Part shown: in pieces, positions 56,326-64,000 of the stretch
Numbering within the stretch: the stretch's first letter is position 1
Layout of the letters: every line of letters starts with the position of its first letter
NCBI GenBank assembly: GCA_963675135.1
Contig: OY776125.1
Coordinates: forward strand, 40,826,513 to 40,890,512
Length of the DNA stretch: 64,000 nt
Direction of reading: 5' to 3'
Source: Galeopsis tetrahit
Taxonomy: Eukaryota; Streptophyta; Magnoliopsida; Lamiales; Lamiaceae
Notes under the pieces: model-generated
Database searches by the model: none
Seen by the model: only the letters and a program-made list of their open reading frames with translations
Told to the model about the DNA's origin: nothing
Position numbers and translations under genes: made by a program

Positions 56326-57068
56326 TTAAAAAAAATTATAATATATTTAGAGTATTTTGTGGTATTACTTTTTTTTAAAATTTTTCAGAATTTTTCAAAT
56401 CATATAAAAGTTAAATATGTAATGGAATATCCATTACCGTTTTATTTTTATTTTTCTAAAATCCTAAATCTAATCTGCTAAAAGAGAAGAACCCTACATA
56501 GTCACAACCTATCCGCCCTTGCCACTATCTCCCCTCTCGATCCAGCGCCGACCGTCGTTCACTTCCCACCACCAGCCACAGGCGCACAGCCCCCCGGAAA
56601 CGCCCACCTCTACAGTAAGTTTTGAATCGTTAGTTTCTGGAAAAATAAAGTTTGACGGAATCTGTTAATTCTTGAAATCTTATTAATTTTGTGTTTTTAC
56701 TAATTTTTTACTAGGTTAATTGTTGGATTATTGCATTAGTTTCTTCCCATAGTTGTTGATGACATTAGAATGAGTTTTTTTATTTTCTTTTAAAGTAAAA
56801 AGGGGAACTCTTATATTTGATGAGAAAGTACTTGATATCACATAAGTGATGTACAAAATTAGTTACTAAAGAATTCTAGTAATATTATAAAATTAGTTTC
56901 TAAAGAGTTTTAGTAATATCACAAACTTACGTTCAATCGGATGAGTAAAAAGGCAGAATATACTAGCCATCTAAAGTAATTATCACACAACATAAATATG
57001 ATTCACTTGCAATCATTTTTTTCAGAGTAGTCCATTCTTTTCTGTTTATGTTGTGAGAGGAGAGCTAG
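56326..57068. other. spacer with a possible noncoding first exon
   Basis: A GC- and C-rich patch (about 56500-56610) that starts with AGAAGAACCCTA and ends at a donor-like ACA/GTAAGTTTTG (56611-56620) stands out from the AT-rich surroundings. It could be a 5' leader exon of a transposase gene lying next to subterminal repeats. No coding sequence follows, so this stays tentative. The remainder shows nothing recognisable. Confidence 0.3.
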
Positions 57069-57418
57069 TGATGTAATAGCGGGAATGTATAAATAAAGAA
57101 GATAATTAAATACGAAGAACACAAAAGAACACACACTATCTGTTGATTCTACAAATACCCGGAAAAGTGATAAGAACTCAAATACGTCGATTCACAAATC
57201 GACAAGAATACCGTAAAAGAGATATAGAGATAAACTCTCATTTTTTATTAATCAATTCAACTCGTAACAATCTAAAACTTATCTATTTATAATATGAAAA
57301 ACTTGGAGAATAAGAAACATATAAATACTAAATATAATAATATCAAAACAAATCTTCTAAACATAAGCATAAATATCTAATCAAATATTGATATTAATTT
57401 CCATCAATATCTCCATCA
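57069..57418 (-). repeat. LTR of a small non-autonomous LTR element (left copy)
   Basis: 350 bp from TGATGTAATAGCGGG to TCTCCATCA. Its first 155 bp match 58087-58231 closely. On its inner side the minus strand reads CTCCGGGTGAA/TGATGG, a plausible purine tract and LTR start. Confidence 0.65.
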
Positions 57419-58086
57419 TTCACCCGGAGTTCGGAACGATTCGCCTCGAATCGAAAGTGTGAATAGCGCGTCGGGATCGATCTGCAACAACATCCTTAGA
57501 ATAAGCACTATTTAGTTGGTGTATTGGTTGGTATATCTTTCCTCAAATAATCATTATATTGCTTCTTAGAAGACATGAACACCAACGAATGTTGTGGTGT
57601 TGGACGCACATCCACCCATGGAGCAACCACGATAAAAAACACTTTCAAGGGTTCAAAATTTATCGGGAAAAAAATATTCATGAGATAAAAGCATTACATC
57701 ATGGTTAAAAAAATGAAGAGTCACCATATTCAACATTGGTCTCTTCAACACAAATTGGAAGACCATCACATTCTCCGACCGTAGACGATCTCAAATCTTC
57801 AAAATCATCAAAAAATTGTGGTCCATCATAAACATAATATTCATCAAAATATTTATCGAAAATTGGTGGTCCATCTTAGCTACAATTTTCATCAAAATAT
57901 TCATCGAAAATCGGTGGTGCAGCATATTCACCATAGAAAATAGAACTACATACCAACTTATTGGTCGGTTGACAAATCTACGTATTATCATATTCGTACA
58001 TTGACTCCTCATCACAAATAGTATTGTAAACCAGTTGAAATCTCGGAACCATCATCGAGAATCATACCCAGTCTCTGATTACCAAC

Positions 58087-58231
58087 TGATGCAGCAGCGA
58101 GAGCGTATAAATAAAGAAGATATATACGAATAACATAAAAGAACACACACTATACGTTGATTCTACGAATCCCCCGAAAAGTGATAAGAACTCAAATACG
58201 TTGATTCACAAGAATACCGTAAAAGAGATAT
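58087..58231 (-). repeat. truncated right LTR of the small element
   Basis: Starts TGATGCAGCAGCGAGAGCG and matches the left copy until AAAAGAGATAT, where TGTCACATCCC begins. A 23-bp similarity to the rest of the LTR (AAATATCTAATCAAATATTG) appears at about 60267, so the missing part may lie beyond the inserted block. Confidence 0.5.
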
Positions 58232-58476
58232 TGTCACATCCCAATTTTCACAGGGATGTGAAAATCAATTTAAAACGACAACTTATTTAAAATTAATTTT
58301 CACCAAATAACCAATGTATTATTTGAAGCGGAAAAACATATAATTAAATAAAAAATTTAATTACTTAAAGAAAATCATTACTAAAATTTAATTCAACCAA
58401 GACTCAAACACTTGTTTTAAAAAAGTTAAAGTGGCGCATAAGTTAAGAATATGCTTAAGTCAAGATGCAACTAAAT

Positions 58477-58578
58477 TAAAAGCATACTAATATAAAGGAA
58501 AACTTTGCATGTCATGGACATCCACATTAAAAGCATACTAATATAAAGGAAAACTTTGCATGTCATGGACATCCACAT
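58477..58578. repeat. 51-bp tandem duplication
   Basis: Two consecutive copies of a 51-bp unit starting AAAAGCATACTAATATAAAG, practically identical, inside the LTR-like block. Confidence 0.85.
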
Positions 58579-59957
58579 CCATAGTCCCTCCACCGCAACT
58601 CCGTCAATCTAAAAATATTAAAATTTATTGGGGTGAGTAAAACAACTAACTCAATGAGATTAACTTTGTCACAGTTAAATATCAATGCAAATAAAATCAT
58701 AAACTCACAAACATGCATAAATAAGTCTTCATTATATTAACCAATGGCCAATCTGTATATATATATACGGTGGAGTTGCCACCAAGGATATTATCATTTC
58801 GGACCGTAGTCCCCGCTAGTTACAACGACCTTTCCGTACGTCGAAATAATTCATAATAAGCATAAAGATATGATCATGTAGCTAATCAACAATTAAATTC
58901 ACATAACATTTAAAGTTGACAAAGTGAATACTTAAAGTAAGAAAACTCCACCTTAAAGTCTTGATAATCTCGTAATTAAATAGCTTGACTTATCAGTAAC
59001 GTCTCTCGTCACCTAAAACAATAAGTAATAGCATGTATTAATACTACAACTAAAATTACAGTAACTATTTCTAACTCAGTAAATACTTGCATATATGTGT
59101 ACTGGACTTGCAACTAATTTATATAAAATTAATAGCAGAGCAATTTCAACGTTATTTTACTAGCTACTATATAATATAACAGTAGCTACCTAACATCTCT
59201 CAAACTTACAATTAAGTATATATATATATAAATAATTTAATACACAACCTCTATTACTAGTATATTAAACCAAACCTCATATGTGATTATTCTGGTCAGA
59301 CTCAAAATTAGTATAATAAATAGTCCATAAAATGATTTGGTTAAGATTTAATCATAAAAACTTTTATTGCTCACGAAAGAAAGAATCAATGAATCAAATA
59401 CTGCAACACACCCTCATGAGTTTGGGTTATTAGTTTATTAAAATAATAGGAAGCATTGGCAGGTGAATTAGCATCGCATCAGTTGGTTTCCAAAAAAAAT
59501 TATCAAAATTAAAGATTTGTCCAAAAAATATACCAATTGCATCTAAAATCCATTTTCGACCACACATATATATAAAGAAAATGATCAAATGTATATCACT
59601 ACTTAGCGGCAAAAACCCACACTGAGGGAAGACTGATGAATGTTTTTCTTAATTAATGTCGGGGGAGAATATAATTTATTTTCTGTGTGGTTGATTGATG
59701 AATTATCGAGTGTAAAGTAGGGAGGAGAGGAGAATTAAGATAGAGTTAATCCAGAAAGTATAGGGGGAAAATCTGATTCCACGTTGAAAATTATTTCATA
59801 GATTTGAAACTTGGGGGAAAAGAGTTTGCTGAAATTGAAAATGTGAAACTTATCCTTATATAATTAAAATCTTAAAATATAATATGTATACTTTTAATAA
59901 TTTATCTAGGATAGATATACACATTATATATATATATAATATATTATACTGATATAT

Positions 59958-60238
59958 ACTCCCTCCGTCCAATTTTAAAATACCCACTTCTTCGGGCACG
60001 GATTTTAATGAATATTGATTAGTTTATTCATAAAGTAGATAAGTTGAGGGTATGATGGAGTATCGTGAGGTCCATTTTGTAAATAATTGATTGTTTATGA
60101 ATAAAGTGAATGATAAAGTGGGCAAATAAATGATGGTAGGAGGGTGGAGATAAATTAGTATGAATAGTATTATTTCGGGTATGAGCATAATAAAATTTGA
60201 CAACTTCCATAAAATAATAATAATAATAAAATTGGATA
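59958..60238. mobile_element. Stowaway-type MITE, right end decayed
   Basis: CTCCCTCCGTCCAATTTTAA on the left after TA. The complement TAAAATTGGA (about 60227) marks the right side, but the outermost bases are lost. Confidence 0.5.
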
Positions 60239-60566
60239 ACAAAAAAAGAAAAGTCAAATAATGAAATTAGATAAATATCTAATCAAATATTGATAATTAA
60301 TAAAGACTTAAATATTCACTATATAGGAGAGGATTATGAAAGAATTAGGAACTACATGAGCAATGTTTTCTTTTATTTAGATAGTGAATAGAGAGCTGAG
60401 ATATAATTAATTAGAAAATAATTCTTATGAGACCTAAATAGACACTATAACAATAATGAAATTGTTATTTATTGTTTTATTTAATTATTGTTTATTGATT
60501 ATTTATTTATTCATAAATTACAAAGCATAAGTTTTTAAAAAGATTCAAAATTCACTAAGTATAAAT

Positions 60567-60662
60567 TTTACTATCAGTAGATATCCTGTCCGCTGATATC
60601 ATACATTGTTTGATAAAGTCATTTTTTATTAAAAGGTTTTCATTCACTCACGAGTCTAAATA
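60567..60662 (+). repeat. fragment of a D-type SIRE LTR
   Basis: GATAAAGTCATTTTTTATTA followed by AAAGGTTTTCATTCA and CACGAGTCTAAATATT closely match about 9768-9860 of solo LTR D. About 95 bp. Confidence 0.6.
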
Positions 60663-61090
60663 TTTACCTCTTTCAGCTTCTAAGATAAAATCTCATTTTT
60701 GATAGAAAATAATAAGTGAGTGACATAGTGATTAAATGTGGGTGACCAAATTTTAAAAGAGGTAAATTTCGATGACCAAAAGTGATATTTTTTCTTTTAT
60801 TTCCATCACATGTCCTTACTTTTTTTCACACTAACAAAAGCTTTTGTTTACAATAAAGTAGAAATACTCATAATATCCTTTAAAAAAATTAAATTTATCA
60901 CTTTTAATACAAATAAACAATTTCTACATTAAAATTTGTGCAAACAGTAAATGTTCAAATAAGTATAAAACGGAGATATCGAGTAATATTTTTGAAAAAT
61001 AAGTTGAAATGTTGGTATTTTTTTTAAACTTATAAGATATGAATATGTGGAATATTTAAAAATTCTACCAAACACTTTTTATAACTTATA

Positions 61091-61542
61091 GGGGGTGTTT
61101 ACTTTGGGCTTTGGGTGGTTTTAAAAATTGGGTTTTTGAAATCCTGATTTTTGAAATTCCGATGAATAGTAATATGAGTGTTTCTTTTGGGTTTTGGAAT
61201 AGTGAATGATTTAACTTTATGTCAAATCAAGTTGTAAGATTGAATGAATTTGTATTATTATATTATTGCTTGATGAGATTGTAATGATTAGTTAAGTGTG
61301 TAATGATTAAATGTATTATATTATTGTATTATTATATTATTATAGTATTATTATATTATTGTTGAGAAAGAATATAATTATTGAAGTAATATTATATAGA
61401 TATAACTTTATGTCAAATCAATATGTTTGATAGGGGTGGTTTTGAGTGGATTTTGAAAACCGGTTTTTAAATCCCGAAGTAAAACGGGTTTTGGATCTTG
61501 AAATCCAAAACCTGGTTTTTAAAACCAAAAGTAAACATACCC
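61091..61542. mobile_element. TIR element, about 450 bp
   Basis: GGGGGTGTTTACTTTGGG at the left and CCAAAAGTAAACATACCC at the right form an inverted repeat with a few mismatches. The interior has a TTA/TATTA microsatellite (61250-61370) and no ORF. Target duplication unclear. Confidence 0.6.
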
Positions 61543-61554
61543 ATAAGCTCTTAA

Positions 61555-61800
61555 ATACTCCTCATTTCTTGAAAAGTTTGCGGAAAATATTGGACACATA
61601 ATTTTAAAAAAATGTGTAATGATTAGAGCGATGAGAATTAATTTTGTAAATATATATAGTGAGTCCTAAAAATAATGATATAAAGGGTAAAAATATGTGT
61701 AAATTGTAAAGGTGAGGATTGTAAAAATTATTTATATTTATGGGTTTGCAAACTTTTGTGTAACAAACTAAAAAATAAAGTTATGTAAAGAAAAAAAAAA
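61555..61800. mobile_element. degenerate Stowaway-like MITE
   Basis: TACTCCTCATTTCTTGAAAA on the left and a decayed GTTTGCAAACTTTTGTGTAAC on the right, with internal words shared with other Stowaway copies here (GTGAGGATTGTAAA). Boundaries approximate. Confidence 0.4.
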
Positions 61801-61827
61801 CTAAAAAAAAAAGTATGAAAACTTTTA

Positions 61828-61986
61828 GACCAAGTTTGATATGTTAGATTAAATATAAACTAACTTTATCTCAACTTTATAATTTATTTGATAATTTAGA
61901 TTAAAGATAGATTATGCTTTAAAATCTAAAAAGTTTAGATATCATCCAATCTAGTCTAATTAGTCTTTCTGCTATCAAACATGGTC
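61828..61986. mobile_element. Tourist-like (PIF/Harbinger-type) MITE 1
   Basis: 159 bp, TIR GACCAAGTTTGATA / TATCAAACATGGTC, flanked by TTA at 61825-61827 and 61987-61989, the 3-bp target duplication of the superfamily. Confidence 0.75.
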
Positions 61987-61989
61987 TTA

Positions 61990-62298
61990 GGGAATGTTTG
62001 TTTTGGGATGTAAAATTCGGATTTGAGATTTTGAAATCTAACACATGTTCTATTTTGGGATTTAGAAATGGGATTTTAAAATCTCACCCAATAAAATACC
62101 AATAAATCATACAAAAGTCAACCCTATAAATACTTACAAACATATATAAACACTTATAAACCATATATTATAAAGTTAAATCATACGTTATTTAAATCGC
62201 AAAACAAATACAAACATACAAGTCATTAGAATTTCAAAATCCACTAAATTTTGAAATTCGAATTTCAAAATTCTCAAAATTTGAAAATAAACATTCCC
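61990..62298. mobile_element. Tourist-like (PIF/Harbinger-type) MITE 2
   Basis: 309 bp, TIR GGGAATGTTTGTTTT / AAAATAAACATTCCC, flanked by TTA at 61987-61989 (shared with MITE 1) and 62299-62301. The TIR differs from that of MITE 1, so it is a separate family. Confidence 0.75.
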
Positions 62299-62368
62299 TT
62301 AGGGACGAAGCGGAAGAGAGTAATAATTAAATGGACCAAAAACTGTACGTACAACCTACGTAAATACT

Positions 62369-62665
62369 ACTTCATTCGTCCCACAATAACTTTCACACTT
62401 TTCTTTTCAAAATGTTCCACAATAACTTTTACATTTTTCTTTTCAAAATGTCTAACAATAACTTTCACACCCTTAAAATGGAAAATCATTTATAAACTAC
62501 ACCCTCACAAAATTCACAATTTTACACAAAATGTCATTATTTTTTATCTCACACATACACACCAGTCAACTCATTTATTTATTTTATACATAAAAATTTA
62601 CTAAATTAATTCTCAAAACTCTGGTCATTATTACACTTTTTTAATATGTGTGTCCATCCACCAAA
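62369..62665. mobile_element. Stowaway-type relic with a repeated TIR module
   Basis: The left side has three successive copies of a (C/T)AACAATAACTTT(C/T)ACA-type module (62384-62470) before the usual Stowaway interior (ACCCTCACAAAATTCAC, CATTACACTTTTTTAA). The right TIR is missing or decayed. Confidence 0.5.
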
Positions 62666-62864
62666 AAAAACTAAATGGGCAATTCATGTGTTTTACTTGA
62701 AATTTCCTCTCACTTTTGAACAGCATGTCTCCCTATTCCATCCAGTGAATAGTCTTCCAAATTTCTTCTCATTCTAATCCTTAATTCTTGCCTTATCCGG
62801 AAAAGGGTGTTCATTTTATGGGTCAAATTAATAATCACATTTTCCCATTTTCTTTACCAAACAA

Positions 62865-62872
62865 TTTATAAA
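62865..62872 (+). promoter_or_regulatory. probable TATA box of the host gene
   Basis: TTTATAAA lies about 45 bp upstream of the ATG at 62911, which leaves room for a transcription start about 30 bp downstream and a very short leader. Confidence 0.45.
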
Positions 62873-62910
62873 GGAATCCTTATCACTTGCAAATAGTGCA
62901 ATATTATTTC

Positions 62911-63913
62911 ATGGCAATCTATAACGAAATACTTAGCAATGAGAAAAGCATTTCTACCCACTGGGATTCCCAGGAGAAAGCCATATTGCACCAAGGCCTA
63001 ATGAAGAAGTGAGATTTTATTTCATATCATTAACCTTTTTCTTCTCATACTTTCATGATTTTTAATTTCAACAACTTAATACATGATGCATTTATCATTT
63101 ATGACATATTCAAGATCAAGAGATTCCTATATATCTTTTGTTTGAGTTTTGTGATCCTAGGTGTATGACATACTTGAAAAAAAAAAAAAATTGTGTGGGA
63201 CCATATCATGAGTATATCTAAAATCTTTTTTCATTTGAATTTAATTTTTTTTTTTCAAATTTTATATTTGTCAAAATGTGGTCAAATGTATTTTTAAATC
63301 GCACTTAATTTTTTGTTTATGTCACGGTATCCGATCCAAGGACCGACTAATCTGAGGGGATCAATCACACCGTCCACTCGCGGCATTTAAAGCCAAAGTT
63401 TTGCGCTCTGTATACATAGCTCCATAGGAATTGTTTGCATCTCAAGGGTTTCAAATGTGAGACCTAGAGAAGAGCACATTCCCAAGTCCCGAGCCTACAT
63501 TGCACTTAAAAAATTGATAATATTTTTAACAAAAATAATTACAACTTTTTACATCAAGTCAAGGGAGACCCGTCTCACTGAATGAAATCTGTGAGACAGT
63601 CTCACCTATGACTAGCTTTTTTTTCTAATATACATATCTTGAATTTTTTTTATGTCTTCAATTTTATAAAATTTTGTTATTTTGCCCTCGTCCCCTAAAG
63701 ATATTTTTTAATAACATTATATGATAGTCCACTTTTGAACGAAATCCTGCATACATTCTTATATATGTCAAAAGTAGTGTTACATTAATTAAGTTAAGAA
63801 CAAAATGGTGCAGATATGCATGTGAGTCGAAGGTTTTTCGTTATGTTAAGATTGCTGCACGCCTACGCGGCAAAACTGTCCGGGACGTGGCACTGCGCTG
63901 CATATGGATGACT
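62911..63913 (+). CDS. host gene, first two exons: Myb/SANT-like protein (DUF3755-like), cut by window edge
   Basis: Exon 1 is 62911-63008 (ATG, 32 codons plus 2 nt) and stops at a GTGAGA donor. Exon 2 is 63814-63913, after an ATGGTGCAG acceptor, and stops at ACT/GTAAGT. Joining the phase gives a Lys codon across the junction and a continuous frame of 66 codons. The protein holds a short Myb/SANT-like repeat: W18 and E22 in HWDSQEKAILHQGLMKK, then YACES and RYVKIAARLRGKTVRDVALR. This matches, from memory, the plant pattern WTPEEQxxLxxxLxKYASE...RYAKIAxxLxxKTVRDVALRCRWM, including the intron inside the motif. Such proteins are nuclear and DNA- or chromatin-associated in annotation (DUF3755 group, name not verified). 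The remaining exons lie beyond the window. Confidence 0.8.
63009..63813 (+). other. intron 1 of the host gene
   Basis: 805 bp, GTGAGA...GTGCAG, AT-rich, ends in a weak pyrimidine context. It carries a 15-A run (63177-63191) and a truncated SINE (63309-63501) in antisense orientation. Confidence 0.7.
63309..63501 (-). mobile_element. tRNA-derived SINE, copy 2 (head truncated), in host-gene intron
   Basis: Closely similar to the SINE at 3713-3934 (shared GGTATCCGATC, GACCGACTAA, TTTAAAGCC, TTTGCGCTCTGTAT, GTGAGACCTAGAGA words in + sense). Flanked by GCACTTAA (63301-63308 and 63502-63509). The A box and 5' head are missing and the B box is mutated (GGTTTCAAAT). The orientation is opposite to the host gene. 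Confidence 0.75.
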
Positions 63914-64000
63914 GTAAGTTTGTTTCACTTGTAAACTAGTTTCACCACAAAAAAGAGGCACTGTTTCCCGACGGATTTACCATTGTACGTACTTTGCTTA

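Larger units (their letters stand above)
57069..58231 (-). mobile_element. small LTR retrotransposon derivative (TRIM/LARD-like)
   Basis: Two LTR copies, an internal region of only about 670 bp, and a PBS-like TGGTAATCAGAGAC (58071-58084, one base inserted versus tRNA-iMet complement). The interior encodes a remnant on the minus strand with two PPIFDEYFDE / PPIFDKYFDE repeats (about 57830-57930) and an in-frame stop. No protease, RT or integrase. The right LTR is cut off at 58231 by the next block. Confidence 0.65.
58232..60264. repeat. LTR-like block inserted in the small element
   Basis: Begins TGTCACATCCC, a common gypsy LTR terminus (inverse of GGGATGTGACA). It has no ORF of note. A matching right terminus and a duplication of GATAT were not found, so boundaries are provisional. 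A Stowaway relic lies near its right side. Confidence 0.3.

Noticed and set aside
62251..62604. 117-codon ORF on the + strand
   Set aside because: It reads through a MITE end and repeated Stowaway modules; chance frame.

Overview
This is a transposon-rich stretch of a flowering-plant nuclear genome. It is probably a eudicot and possibly an asterid of the Lamiales type, judged only from the general look of its SIRE-type copia proteins; the species cannot be named from sequence alone. Nearly everything coding belongs to Ty1/copia retrotransposons. Only one ordinary host gene is visible: the first two exons of a Myb/SANT-like gene at the extreme right edge (62911-63913, + strand).

Layout. 1-1463: 5' part of a copia element on the minus strand (LTR, PBS, gag with one in-frame TAG, start of protease) running off the left edge. 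1571-6160: a thicket of short DNA transposons (Stowaway-type, two copies of a 243-bp TIR element, a 0.9-kb TIR element), one tRNA-derived SINE and a tRNA-Gly relic. About 6163-11324: a decayed LTR (minus) that received a solo LTR (6979-10129, +), which in turn received another solo LTR (7745-9369, -). 11325-24302: a copia relic (+) of which RNase H and a 3' LTR can be seen, split by SIRE element C (11487-23461, -). 24560-56330: a tandem array of roughly 110-bp units, split by a hAT-like element (25667-55736), itself split by SIRE element A (26143-55431, -), itself split by SIRE element B (35873-51639, +). 56330-62300: a small non-autonomous LTR element, an LTR-like block and several MITEs. 62300-64000: a Stowaway relic and the host gene.

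The three SIRE-type elements share one plan: LTR of 1.6-1.9 kb, tRNA-iMet PBS, gag with one CCHC knuckle and coiled coil, pol in the order protease-integrase-RT-RNase H, a spacer, a long third ORF of unknown role, a purine tract, LTR. B is nearly intact: gag and pol are open, its LTRs differ by about four substitutions and one 50-bp indel, and its third ORF has a single nonsense codon. C has lost the protease and about 3.1 kb of the third ORF. A is broken in every gene. Six insertion steps carry exact target-site duplications, so the order of events can be read directly.

The most interesting signals are: an inverted repeat with a C-rich or homopolymer loop near the 3' end of every SIRE LTR here; a gag-TAA-pol junction in one frame that sits on a 3'-splice-like sequence; the roughly 1,580-codon third ORF; lineage-specific short motifs scattered through each element; and the host gene with a SINE in its first intron.
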